Position numbers and translations under genes: made by a program. DNA of 64,000 nt, taken from the NCBI GenBank assembly GCA_046729255.1, contig JBKPGF010000044.1:1-64000 (forward strand). Reading direction: 5' to 3'. The notes under the pieces were generated by a model. The model worked only from the letters and a program-made list of their open reading frames with translations. It ran no database searches and was not told the origin of the DNA. Shown here in pieces: positions 9,034-16,828 of the stretch. Position 1 is the first letter of the stretch. Each line of letters opens with the position of its first letter. This stretch comes from PALSA-612 sp046729255 (GTDB lineage Bacteria > Actinomycetota > Thermoleophilia > Gaiellales > Gaiellaceae).

Positions 9034-9455
9034 CGGAGCCTCACCTCTGGGACACGCTCGCGCCTGAGGGCGCGCACATCTGGAATACGCTCGGCTACCG
9101 CTTCGGCGAGCGCGATGCCGACGTCGGGAAGCTGACCATCGAGTGGGACGCGCCCGACGAGTACTCGTTCCCCGACGGCCGGCGACGGATCGTCCACGGC
9201 GGCATGGTGGCAACGCTGCTCGACACCGCAATGGGTCACGTCTGTCTCGCCGACCTCGAGCCCGGCCAGGTGTTCCTGACCGCCGATCTCCACGTCGAGT
9301 TCTACCGCGTCGTCTCACCGGGAACGATTCGGGCCGAGGCCGAGATCGTCCACCGGTCGCGGCGCGTCGTCTTCTGCACCGCCTCGCTGTACGACGAGGA
9401 CGGAACGCTGCTCGCGTCCGGCCGCTGCACGCAGATCGTCCGGAGCCTCGCGTGA
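9030..9455 (+). CDS. hotdog-fold thioesterase (PaaI-like)
   Basis: A 141-residue single hotdog domain. The conserved RIVHGGMVATLLDTAMGHV contains the HGG motif and the catalytic-region Asp of PaaI/YdiI-type acyl-CoA thioesterases. It probably hydrolyses an acyl-CoA made or used by the pathway, releasing CoA. The GTG start overlaps the TetR stop (GTGA) and its own stop overlaps the next start the same way, so expression is coupled. Confidence 0.85.
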   Translation: MTEPHLWDTLAPEGAHIWNTLGYRFGERDADVGKLTIEWDAPDEYSFPDGRRRIVHGGMVATLLDTAMGHVCLADLEPGQVFLTADLHVEFYRVVSPGTIRAEAEIVHRSRRVVFCTASLYDEDGTLLASGRCTQIVRSLA

Positions 9456-10366
9456 AGGCGATCGTCATCGAGGAGACCGGCGGGCCGGAGCAGCTGCAGC
9501 TTCGCGATGTCCCCGATCCGGACATGTCAGGGGCGGAGGTTCTCGAGATCCGCGCCGCGGGGGTGAACTTCCTCGACGTCCTTGTCCGACAGGGCAACTA
9601 CGCCCAGGCTCCGCAGCTGCCGACGATCCCCGGCGTCGAGGTGGCGGGAGAGACGGCGGAAGGGCGCCGTGTCATCGGGCTACTGCCCGGAGGCGGCTAT
9701 GCAGAGCGAGTGGCGGTCGACGAGGAACGACTCTTTCCGCTTCCCGATGGAGCCTCGTTCGTGGAGGGCTCATCGTTCCTGCTGACGTTCCTCACCGCCT
9801 GGATCCCGCTGACGCGTCAAGTGCGTCTCGAGGCTGGCCAGACGGTGCTCGTCCACGCCGGGTCGGGTGGCGTGGGCACGGCTGCCATCCAGTGCGCCGC
9901 CCATCTGGGCGCGCGCGTGCTCGCAACGGCGTCGACGGAGGAGAAGCGGAGCTTCTGTGTCGACCAGGGCGCGACGGACGCTTACGGCTACGACGAGTTC
10001 GCCGAGGCCATCCGCCCCGACGTCGTCGTCGATCCGGTGGGTGGCGAGGTCTTCGCCGCGAGCGTTGCCACGCTCGCGCCGATGGGGACGATCATCGGCG
10101 TCGGCTACGCCGGCGGCTGGTGGGAGGACCTCAATCCGGCACTGCTCGTGGGCCGGAACGTCGGCGTACAGGGCTTCTATCTCGGCCGGCTGATGTCGCG
10201 CCGACCCGAGCTCGTGGCCGAGGCGGCGCGCGAGCTGCTCGACCTCTGGAGCTCGGGCGCGGTGAAGCCGGCCGTTGGCGCGGAGTTCCCTCTCGCCGAC
10301 GCCGCGGACGCTCACCGGTTGATCGAGGAGCGCAAGCACGTGGGGAAAGTTGTCCTCGTTCCGTAG
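9452..10366 (+). CDS. zinc-independent MDR oxidoreductase (quinone oxidoreductase-like)
   Basis: A 304-residue medium-chain dehydrogenase/reductase. The N-terminal GroES-like domain has GVNFLDVLVRQGNY, and the Rossmann part has the NADPH motif VHAGSGGVGTAAIQ at about residues 133-146. The Zn ligands of alcohol dehydrogenases are absent, which places it with quinone oxidoreductases and enoyl reductases. The C-terminus RKHVGKVVLVP is typical. Reduction of an activated double bond with NADPH is the likely reaction. It is coupled by GTGA to the thioesterase and overlaps the following SDR by 17 bp. Confidence 0.88.
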   Translation: MKAIVIEETGGPEQLQLRDVPDPDMSGAEVLEIRAAGVNFLDVLVRQGNYAQAPQLPTIPGVEVAGETAEGRRVIGLLPGGGYAERVAVDEERLFPLPDGASFVEGSSFLLTFLTAWIPLTRQVRLEAGQTVLVHAGSGGVGTAAIQCAAHLGARVLATASTEEKRSFCVDQGATDAYGYDEFAEAIRPDVVVDPVGGEVFAASVATLAPMGTIIGVGYAGGWWEDLNPALLVGRNVGVQGFYLGRLMSRRPELVAEAARELLDLWSSGAVKPAVGAEFPLADAADAHRLIEERKHVGKVVLVP

Positions 10367-10997
10367 CGCCATCGTCACGGGCGGCGCCTCGGGCATCGGC
10401 GCTGCCGTCGTCCGGGTGCTCGAGGAGGAGGACACGGCCGTCGAGTCGCTCGACCTTGCGACAGGCTTCGACGTCTCCGACCCCGCGGCCTGGGACGCGG
10501 TAGGCGACGTCGACTTCGCGTTCCTGAACGCGGGCGTCGGCCACTCCGGCGACGATCTTGCGGGCTATCGACGCATGCTCGGGACAAACGTCGACGGCAT
10601 CGTCTTCGGCGTCCGACGACTCGAGCAGGTGATGAAGGAAGGCGGCTCCATCGTCGCGACGGCCTCGCTGGCGGGGCTCGTCCCTTTGCCGGCCGACCCG
10701 ATCTACACGCTCACGAAGCACGCCGTCGTCGGCTACGTGCGCGCGGTCGCGCCGCAGCTCGCGGGACGCGATATCCGCATCAACGCGATATGTCCCGGCT
10801 TCGTGGACACCCCCATCGTCTCCGCAGAGCTACGCGAGTGGATCGACGGCGAGGGCATCCCGCTCATGCAGCCCGAGCAGGTCGCGGCAGCCGTGCTCGT
10901 GGCCGCCCGCTCCGGCGAGACCGGCCAGGCGTGGGTCGTGCAGCCCGGCCGCGAGCCCGTGCGCTACGAGTTCCGCGGGGTGCCGGGGCCAAGGTGA
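10350..10997 (+). CDS. short-chain dehydrogenase/reductase
   Basis: A 215-residue SDR with TGGASGIG at the N-terminus, the LNAGVG motif, a Ser in TASLAG, active-site YTLTK and the ICPGFVDTPI loop. It is shorter than average because the first strands are tightly spaced. The only usable start is TTG at 10350, inside the end of the upstream gene and preceded by a GGGGAAA purine run. Its stop overlaps the dehalogenase start by GTGA. The role is presumably oxidation of a hydroxyl in the same pathway. Confidence 0.83.
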   Translation: MSSFRSAIVTGGASGIGAAVVRVLEEEDTAVESLDLATGFDVSDPAAWDAVGDVDFAFLNAGVGHSGDDLAGYRRMLGTNVDGIVFGVRRLEQVMKEGGSIVATASLAGLVPLPADPIYTLTKHAVVGYVRAVAPQLAGRDIRINAICPGFVDTPIVSAELREWIDGEGIPLMQPEQVAAAVLVAARSGETGQAWVVQPGREPVRYEFRGVPGPR

Positions 10998-11875
10998 CGG
11001 ACGTCTACCGCACCCCCGACGAGCGGTTCGCTGCTCTCCCGGCGTTCCCGTTCGAGCCTCACTACCTCGATCAGGACGGCCTCCGCATGCACTACGTCGA
11101 CGAGGGCGACGGCGACCCCGTACTCTGCCTGCACGGCGAGCCGACGTGGTCGTTCCTCTATCGCAAGATGATTCCCGGGCTCTCGCGCGTCGCCCGCGTC
11201 GTCGCGCCTGACTACTTCGGCTTCGGCCGCTCGGACAAGCCGATGGACAAGGACTGGTACACGTTCGACCGCCATTACGCGTCGATCCTCGGGCTCGTGA
11301 CGGCACTCGACCTCGATCGGCTGACCGTCGTCGTCCAGGACTGGGGCGGGCCGATCGGGATGCGACTGGCGGTCGAGCAGCCGCGACGCGTCGCACGACT
11401 CGTCGTCCACAACACCGGCGTCGGCGGCGGTCGGGCACCGAACGAGGTGTGGCTTCGCTTCCGCGAGGTCGTGCGGGCGGCCGGCGGCGACTTCCAGCCG
11501 GGCCGCCTGATCCGGACCGCGTGCGTGCGCGGACTAGCTGACGACGTCGTCACGGCCTACGACGCGCCGTTCCCGACACCCGAGTCGAAGGCCGGGCCGC
11601 TGATGTTCCCCGAGCAGGTGCCGACCGAGCCGGCGCACCCCAACACGGTGCCGCTGATGGCGATCCGTGAGGGCATGCAGGCCTTGGAGAAGCCGACGCT
11701 CGTGCTCTTCGGCGACTCCGACCCCATCTTCCCGCCGGAGGTGGCCCAGAGGATCGCCGAGCTCATCCCCGGCGCGCTGCCGGCGGAGACGATCGCGAAC
11801 GCCGGTCACTTCGTCCAGGAGGAGGCGGGCAAGGAGGTCGCGGGGCGTATCGTCCGCTTCTTGCAGGAGACATGA
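10994..11875 (+). CDS. haloalkane dehalogenase-like alpha/beta hydrolase
   Basis: A 293-residue alpha/beta hydrolase with the features of haloalkane dehalogenases: oxyanion-side HGEPTWSFLYRK, nucleophile Asp in VVVQDWGGPIGMRLA, acidic residue in FGDSDPIFP and the catalytic His in NAGHFVQEE. A Trp directly follows the nucleophile (QDWGG), a halide-binding position in the DhlA-like subfamily. It would hydrolyse a carbon-halogen bond to an alcohol and a halide. The second halide-stabilising residue cannot be assigned by eye, so another hydrolase activity is possible. Overlaps couple it to both neighbours. Confidence 0.82.
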   Translation: MTDVYRTPDERFAALPAFPFEPHYLDQDGLRMHYVDEGDGDPVLCLHGEPTWSFLYRKMIPGLSRVARVVAPDYFGFGRSDKPMDKDWYTFDRHYASILGLVTALDLDRLTVVVQDWGGPIGMRLAVEQPRRVARLVVHNTGVGGGRAPNEVWLRFREVVRAAGGDFQPGRLIRTACVRGLADDVVTAYDAPFPTPESKAGPLMFPEQVPTEPAHPNTVPLMAIREGMQALEKPTLVLFGDSDPIFPPEVAQRIAELIPGALPAETIANAGHFVQEEAGKEVAGRIVRFLQET

Positions 11876-12267
11876 TGGACACCGACGCGCTCAATCAAGC
11901 CATGCCGTTCGGAGCCCGGCTCGGGCTGGAGCTCGTGTCGGCCTCGCCCGACGAGGTCGTGCTGACGCTCGCCTGGGTGAAGGACCTCTGCACGTCCGGC
12001 GGCGTGCTGCACGGCGGGGCGCTCATGGGCCTCGCCGACTCGGGTGGCGGGCTGTGCGCCTTCCTCAACCTGCCGGAGGACGCAAAGGGCACGGCGACAA
12101 TCGAGTCGAAGACGAACTTCTTCGGCGCGGTGCGCGACGGACACGTGACGGCGACGTCCCGACCGCTGCACAAGGGCAAGAGGACGATCGTCGTCGAGAC
12201 GGACGTCCACGACGCAGCGGGCCGCCACGTCGCCCGCGTCACGCAGACGCAGGCCGTCCTCAGGTAG
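11872..12267 (+). CDS. hotdog-fold thioesterase (PaaI-like)
   Basis: A 131-residue hotdog protein with GGVLHGGALMGLADSGGGL, the HGG turn of phenylacetyl-CoA-type thioesterases. It is the second thioesterase of the operon and only distantly similar to the one at 9030. The ATG overlaps the dehalogenase stop (ATGA). The stop is immediately adjacent to the stop of the convergent secreted-protein gene, so the operon ends here. No terminator hairpin is visible between them. Confidence 0.82.
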   Translation: MMDTDALNQAMPFGARLGLELVSASPDEVVLTLAWVKDLCTSGGVLHGGALMGLADSGGGLCAFLNLPEDAKGTATIESKTNFFGAVRDGHVTATSRPLHKGKRTIVVETDVHDAAGRHVARVTQTQAVLR

Positions 12268-12690
12268 TCAGCGTGATCTCGCGAGCGCCGCTCGCGTCAC
12301 CCGCAGCGGCGCCAGCCCCTCCGTGAGACGGCGAAGCTGCCGCGCGGCTTTGCGCGGTACCCGATACCAGCGCCCCGCGTCGAATCGGCCGAGATTGACG
12401 CCGTAGCTGAGGAACCGGTCGAGTCTCCCCGGAGCGACGATCCCCGTCACGTAGCCGTTGTCGAAGCGAAGCTCGAAGGCAGCGGCACCGAGCGGCGGCC
12501 GTGCGACGAGCGCGGGAGGCCTCGGGTCCGTGTAGTAGAAGGCGCCGAGTGCCGTCACCGCGGGCCGGTACATGATCGGCTTGCAGCGCGCCGCGTTGCA
12601 CACCCGGAGGTCTCCGGGCTCGAACCCCTTCGCCGATGCCGCAGGAACAGCCGCGAGCACCACGATGACAGCGAGGCAACGCATGTACAT
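12268..12690 (-). CDS. secreted protein of unknown function
   Basis: About 140 residues with a clear signal peptide (MRCLAVIVVLAAVPAASAKG) and a likely cleavage site after ASA. The mature part has two Cys close together (CNAARC), which may form a disulfide, and is otherwise basic and beta-rich with no recognised catalytic motif. Two in-frame ATGs (12690 and 12684) are possible starts. I do not recognise the family. It stands alone between two catabolic units on a short transcript. Confidence 0.65.
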   Translation of the reverse strand: MYMRCLAVIVVLAAVPAASAKGFEPGDLRVCNAARCKPIMYRPAVTALGAFYYTDPRPPALVARPPLGAAAFELRFDNGYVTGIVAPGRLDRFLSYGVNLGRFDAGRWYRVPRKAARQLRRLTEGLAPLRVTRAALARSR

Positions 12691-12723
12691 GAACTGATTA
12701 CACGGGCTAGCCCGCCGCGGTTC

Positions 12724-13932
12724 CTAGCTGAAGCGCCAGGTGCCGCCGGCGGCGTACTCCTTGAGGATCCGGCGGCTGACGACCATGCGGTGTACCTCGT
12801 CGGGCCCGTCGTAGATCCGCCCCGCCCGCGCGAGCCCGAACATGGTCGAGAGCGGCGAGCGGTCGGTGAGCCCGAGCGCGCCATGCGTCTGGACTGCCCG
12901 GTCGATCACCTCGTTCAGCACGCGGGCGGCGTAGAACTTGATAAGCGAGATCTCGACGCGTGCCTCATCGCCTTCGTCGATCTTGTGCGCCGCGTCGATG
13001 GTCATCAGCCGGCAGGCCTGGATCTCCGCGGCCGAGTCGGCGATCCAGTTCTGGACCGTCTGCTTCTCCGCCAGCGGCCCGCCGAAGGCCTCGCGCTGGA
13101 GGGAGTACGAGCACATGAGATCGAACGCGCGCTGCATCTGGCCCAGCCAGCGCATGACGTGGTGGATGCGGCCCGGCCCGAGCCGTTTTTGCGCGATGCG
13201 GAAGCCGGCGCCCGGCTCACCGAGGACGTTGGCCGCGGGCACGCGCACGTCCTCGTATGTCACCTCGCAGTGCGTCGTCCAGCCACGCCCGCGATGCCCC
13301 ATGACCGGCACCGGCTCGATCGTGATCCCCGTCGTGTCCGCGGGCACGAGGATCTGGCTGGCGCGGCGGTGCCGATCGCCGTCCGGGTCGGTGATGGCCA
13401 TGACGATCGCGAAGCCTGCGCCCTCCGCGCTCGACGAAAACCACTTGCGACCGTTGATCACCCACTCGCCGCCGTCTCGCACCGCGCGCGTCTTGAGGCC
13501 GGTTGGATCCGACCCCGAGACGTCGGGCTCCGTCATCGAGAAGAACGATCGCGTCGCCCCCTCCACAAGCGGCCTGAGGAACTGCTCCTTCTGCTCCTCG
13601 GTGCCAAACAGGTGGAGGATCTCGCCGTTGCCCGCGTCGGGCGCCTGGCAGTTGAAGACGAGCTGGCCCCAGAAGCTCCGCCCGATCTCCTCGTTGAGGT
13701 AGGCGTACGCGAGAAAGCCTTGCCCTGTGCCGCCTGCCTCAGGGGGCAGATGCGGCGCCCAGAGCCCTTCTGCCTTGGCTCGCGCGCGCAGCGAAGTCAT
13801 GAGCTCCTCCGCTGCGTCGTCCTCGCGGTTCAGCGCCTGCTCGGCTGGATAGACGTGCTCCTCGAGGAATGCGCGGTACGTCCCGCGCAGCTCGTCGAAC
13901 CGCTCGTGCGTGGGCAGCTCCGCAAGCGCCAC
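12724..13932 (-). CDS. acyl-CoA dehydrogenase, ACAD10/11-like
   Basis: A 402-residue acyl-CoA dehydrogenase. It has the FAD loop FFSMTEPDVSGSDPT, the WVINGRKWFSSSAEGA strand and the distinctive C-terminal GRIYDGPDEVHRMVVSRRIL. The GPDEVH ending in place of EGT is typical of the ACAD10/ACAD11 and LvaC-like branch. In that branch the dehydrogenase works with an APH-fold kinase on 4-hydroxyacyl-CoAs, and such a kinase is encoded at 14951-15988. The GTG start at 13932 lies only 17 bp from the divergent F420-type gene. Confidence 0.88.
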   Translation of the reverse strand: MALAELPTHERFDELRGTYRAFLEEHVYPAEQALNREDDAAEELMTSLRARAKAEGLWAPHLPPEAGGTGQGFLAYAYLNEEIGRSFWGQLVFNCQAPDAGNGEILHLFGTEEQKEQFLRPLVEGATRSFFSMTEPDVSGSDPTGLKTRAVRDGGEWVINGRKWFSSSAEGAGFAIVMAITDPDGDRHRRASQILVPADTTGITIEPVPVMGHRGRGWTTHCEVTYEDVRVPAANVLGEPGAGFRIAQKRLGPGRIHHVMRWLGQMQRAFDLMCSYSLQREAFGGPLAEKQTVQNWIADSAAEIQACRLMTIDAAHKIDEGDEARVEISLIKFYAARVLNEVIDRAVQTHGALGLTDRSPLSTMFGLARAGRIYDGPDEVHRMVVSRRILKEYAAGGTWRFS

Positions 13933-13937
13933 GACCC

Positions 13938-13949
13938 TATGATCGCACG
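13938..13949 (+). promoter_or_regulatory. -10 element TATGAT, leaderless start
   Basis: TATGAT (13938-13943), nearly the consensus -10, is followed by 6 nt and then GTG at 13950. The whole divergent spacer is 17 bp, too short for a normal leader with a ribosome binding site. Confidence 0.55.
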
Positions 13950-14954
13950 GTGCGCCTCGGCGTGAACCTCGGTTATGCGTCCCCGGGAACGAACCCGACC
14001 GAGCTGATCGACTTCGCGGTCGAGGCGGAGGGGCTGGGCTACGACTCCGCGTGGGCGGCCGAGGCCTGGGGCACGGACGTCGTCACGGTGCTCTCCTGGC
14101 TCGGCGCGAAGACGGAGACGATGAAGCTCGGCGCCGGGATCATGCAGATTCCCGCGCGGAGTGCCGGCATGACAGCGATGACAGCGGCGACGCTCGATCT
14201 CATGTCGGGCGGACGCTTCCTCCTCGGCCTCGGCCTCTCCGGGCCGCAGGTCGCAGAGGGCTGGCACGGCGAGCCCTGGGGCCCGCCGCTCCAGCGCACG
14301 CGCGAGTACGTCGAGCTCGTCCGGCGGATGCTGCGGCGCGAGGTCGTCGACTTTCACGGCGAGGTGTACGACGTGCCGCTCACCGGCGACGGGACGTCGG
14401 GGCTCGGCATCCCACTGAAGATGATGCTGCGGCCGCTGCGGCCCGACATCCCCGTCTACCTCGCTGCCATCGGCCCAAAGAACGTCGCGCTCGCCGCCGA
14501 GATCGCCGACGGGTGGCTTCCGATCTTCGTCTCGCCGGAGCACTTCCGAGACGTGTTTCCTCTTGACGGAGCACGAGAGGGCTTCGACATCGCAGCGGGG
14601 GTCAACGTCGTGCTGACGAAAGACCGCGAGGGAGGCCGGGAGTACGTCAAGCATCATCTCGCGCTCTACGTCGGCGGCATGGGCGCGCGTGGGAAGAACT
14701 TCTACAACGACCTCGTCTGCCGCTACGGCTACGAGGAGGACGCCGCGCGGATTCAAGATCTCTACCTCGACGGCAAGAAGCTGGAGGCGGCGACGGCAGT
14801 CCCCGACTCCCTCGTCGACGAAGTGGCCCTCGTCGGCTCGCGCGAGCAGATCGCCGAACGGCTCGACGCGTGGCGCGAGTGCGGGGTGACGACGCTCATA
14901 GTCCAGACTCACGACCGCGAGACGCTGCGCGTGATGGCCGAGCTCGTTTTGTGA
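13950..14954 (+). CDS. LLM-class F420-dependent oxidoreductase
   Basis: A 334-residue luciferase-like TIM-barrel protein. It has the N-terminal LGVNLGYASPG strand, EGLGYDSAWAAEAWGTD, the IPARSAGMTAMTAATLDLMS helix and SGGRFLLGLGLSGPQVAEGW, all typical of coenzyme F420-dependent enzymes close to methylene-H4MPT reductase. It would transfer hydride to or from a substrate of the local catabolic pathway. Dependence on F420 and not FMN is family-based inference. It overlaps the phosphotransferase gene by 4 bp. Confidence 0.85.
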   Translation: MRLGVNLGYASPGTNPTELIDFAVEAEGLGYDSAWAAEAWGTDVVTVLSWLGAKTETMKLGAGIMQIPARSAGMTAMTAATLDLMSGGRFLLGLGLSGPQVAEGWHGEPWGPPLQRTREYVELVRRMLRREVVDFHGEVYDVPLTGDGTSGLGIPLKMMLRPLRPDIPVYLAAIGPKNVALAAEIADGWLPIFVSPEHFRDVFPLDGAREGFDIAAGVNVVLTKDREGGREYVKHHLALYVGGMGARGKNFYNDLVCRYGYEEDAARIQDLYLDGKKLEAATAVPDSLVDEVALVGSREQIAERLDAWRECGVTTLIVQTHDRETLRVMAELVL

Positions 14955-15988
14955 ACTCGACCGAGCAGCCGCTGCTGATCCTCGAGAACGTCGAAGCCTT
15001 CCTCGACGAGCACGGGCTCGGCTCGGGGCCGGTTCGTGCCAGCCGCATCGGCCAGGGCGGCGGCTCGAACTTCTCGTTCCTCCTCGAGCGCGACGAGGGG
15101 CGCTTCGTGCTCCGCAGGCCGCCGCGCCCGCCCCTGCCGCCGTCCGCGCACGACATGGTGCGCGAGGCGCGGCTCCAGCTCGCGCTCGCGCCGCACGGCA
15201 TCCGGCTGCCGGTGATTCGCGCCGTCTGCGAGGACGAGGGCGTGATCGGCGTCCCGTTCTACGTCATGGACTTCCTCGAAGGACACGTCGTCACGACCGA
15301 GCTGCCGGCGGGGCTCGACACGGAGGACGCGCGGCGTCGGCTCGGCCTCGACCTCGTGGACGCGCTCGTCGAGATCCACGCAGTCGACGTGTCGGCGCCG
15401 GGGGTAGCCGAGTTCGTGCGTCCGGGCAGCTACCTCGAGCGGCAGGTGCGCCGATTCACCCAGCTCTGGGAGATCAATCAGACGCGTGAGTTGCCCGACG
15501 TCGAGGCGGTCGGCGGTTGGCTCGCTCAGAATCTTCCCGAGCCCTTCCCGCTGGCGGTCGTTCACGGCGACTACCGGCTCGGGAACGCCATGGTGGCGCC
15601 TGAAGACCCCGCGCGAATCGCCGCCGTCCTCGATTGGGAGATGGGCGCGATCGGCGACCCGCGCGCCGACGTCGGCTACCTGCTCGCGACGTACAGCGAG
15701 CCGGGCGGTGACATCAATCCGCTCGGCGCCTCACCGGTGACGGCGCTCGACGGATTCCCGACGAAGCGCGAGCTCGTCGAGCGCTACCGCGAGCGGAGCG
15801 GTCGCGACGTCGAGCCGCTCGGGTGGTTCCAGGCGCTCGCGCTCTGGAAGGCGGCGGTGTTCTGCGAGGCGATCTACGGCCGCTACGTGCGCGGTGAGCT
15901 CGCCGCGGAGGACGCGAACGCGGCCCGCTTCGAGCAGGGCGTGCCACTGCTCGCGCACACGGCGCTCGAGCTAGCCGGGGCCGGCTGA
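14951..15988 (+). CDS. APH-family phosphotransferase (ACAD10/11-type kinase domain)
   Basis: A 345-residue protein of the aminoglycoside-phosphotransferase/choline-kinase fold. The Gly-rich loop is GQGGGSNFSFLL, followed by a Lys/Arg-containing FVLRRPPRPP. The catalytic loop is VVHGDYRLGNAMV (HGD....N), and the metal-binding part is AAVLDWEMGAIGDPRADVG. It resembles the kinase domain fused to dehydrogenase in ACAD10/11 and the separate LvaA kinase, which phosphorylate 4-hydroxyacyl-CoAs. The GTG start overlaps the upstream stop. Antibiotic resistance is unlikely given the neighbours. Confidence 0.82.
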   Translation: MNSTEQPLLILENVEAFLDEHGLGSGPVRASRIGQGGGSNFSFLLERDEGRFVLRRPPRPPLPPSAHDMVREARLQLALAPHGIRLPVIRAVCEDEGVIGVPFYVMDFLEGHVVTTELPAGLDTEDARRRLGLDLVDALVEIHAVDVSAPGVAEFVRPGSYLERQVRRFTQLWEINQTRELPDVEAVGGWLAQNLPEPFPLAVVHGDYRLGNAMVAPEDPARIAAVLDWEMGAIGDPRADVGYLLATYSEPGGDINPLGASPVTALDGFPTKRELVERYRERSGRDVEPLGWFQALALWKAAVFCEAIYGRYVRGELAAEDANAARFEQGVPLLAHTALELAGAG

Positions 15989-16828
15989 GCTCTCGACTCG
16001 GTCGAGGAAGTCGCAGACGATCGCGGCGAACTCGGTCGGCGCCTCGAGCATGGGTACGTGGCCCTGTCCTGACAGGATGGCTAGCTCGGCGCACGGCATG
16101 CGCGCGGCGAGCAGGTGGCCGTTGGCGACGGGGACGACGTGGTCGAGGTCGCCGTGGACAACGAGGGCGGCCACGCCGATCCGCTCGACCGGCAGGCCCT
16201 GTTCGAGATAGGCGCGGCTGGCCTCGAACTGCGCCCACCAGCACTCGGGCGGCGTCGGGGGATCGAGTCGCGCAGCCAGCCACCCCTCGTACTCGTCCGG
16301 ATGCTCGTCCATCCACCCCGGCGCGAACGACGTCGGGAACGTGCGCCGGATCGCCTCCTCGAGCGGCAGCCCGACGACGGAGAGCCACGTCTCCAGCGTC
16401 TCCGGGGGCAACGGCTCGTGCTCCGGACCGCCGGGGCCGGTGCCGACGAGGATGAGCGAGCGCACAAGATCGGGCCTTCGCAGTGCGAGGGTCAGCGCGA
16501 TGAAGCCGCCCATCGAATGACCGAAGACGTCGGCGCGCTCCAACCCGCGGGCGTCGAGCACGGTCGCCGCGTCGTCGGCCAGCTCCTCGATCGTGTAGGG
16601 GCCGGCCGGCTTCGCAGAGAGGCCCGTGCCGCGGTTGTCGAACGAGAGCACGCGGCGCAGCTCCGCGTACGCGGGAATCTGGGCCCGCGACCCCCACTTC
16701 GACCAGCCCAGGCCCTGGATCAGGAGCAGCGGAAACCCATCGCCGTGCTCCTCGACGTGGAGCTGGACCGCGCTCGTGCTCAGAGCCGCTCGACGATCAT
16801 GGCCATGCCCTGGCCCCCGCCGACGCAC
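15971..16828 (-). CDS. alpha/beta-hydrolase
   Basis: An alpha/beta hydrolase with LLIQGLGWSKWG near the N-terminus, nucleophile elbow GHSMGGFIA (Ser), acid in LVVHGDLDHVVP and catalytic His in SGQGHVPM. The substrate is unknown; an ester or lactone is plausible. The first in-frame RTG is GTG at 16828, which adds 15 residues with no family counterpart and overlaps the thiolase gene by 49 bp. The domain really starts at LSTSAVQLHVEE, where a CTG (16783-16781) overlaps the thiolase stop as CTGA. Convergent overlap of 18 bp with the kinase gene. Confidence 0.8.
   Translation of the reverse strand: MRRRGPGHGHDRRAALSTSAVQLHVEEHGDGFPLLLIQGLGWSKWGSRAQIPAYAELRRVLSFDNRGTGLSAKPAGPYTIEELADDAATVLDARGLERADVFGHSMGGFIALTLALRRPDLVRSLILVGTGPGGPEHEPLPPETLETWLSVVGLPLEEAIRRTFPTSFAPGWMDEHPDEYEGWLAARLDPPTPPECWWAQFEASRAYLEQGLPVERIGVAALVVHGDLDHVVPVANGHLLAARMPCAELAILSGQGHVPMLEAPTEFAAIVCDFLDRVESSAGPG

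Noticed and set aside
14951..15988. Aminoglycoside resistance gene
   Set aside because: The fold is shared, but the sequence and neighbours fit the ACAD10/11-type kinase of acyl-CoA catabolism.
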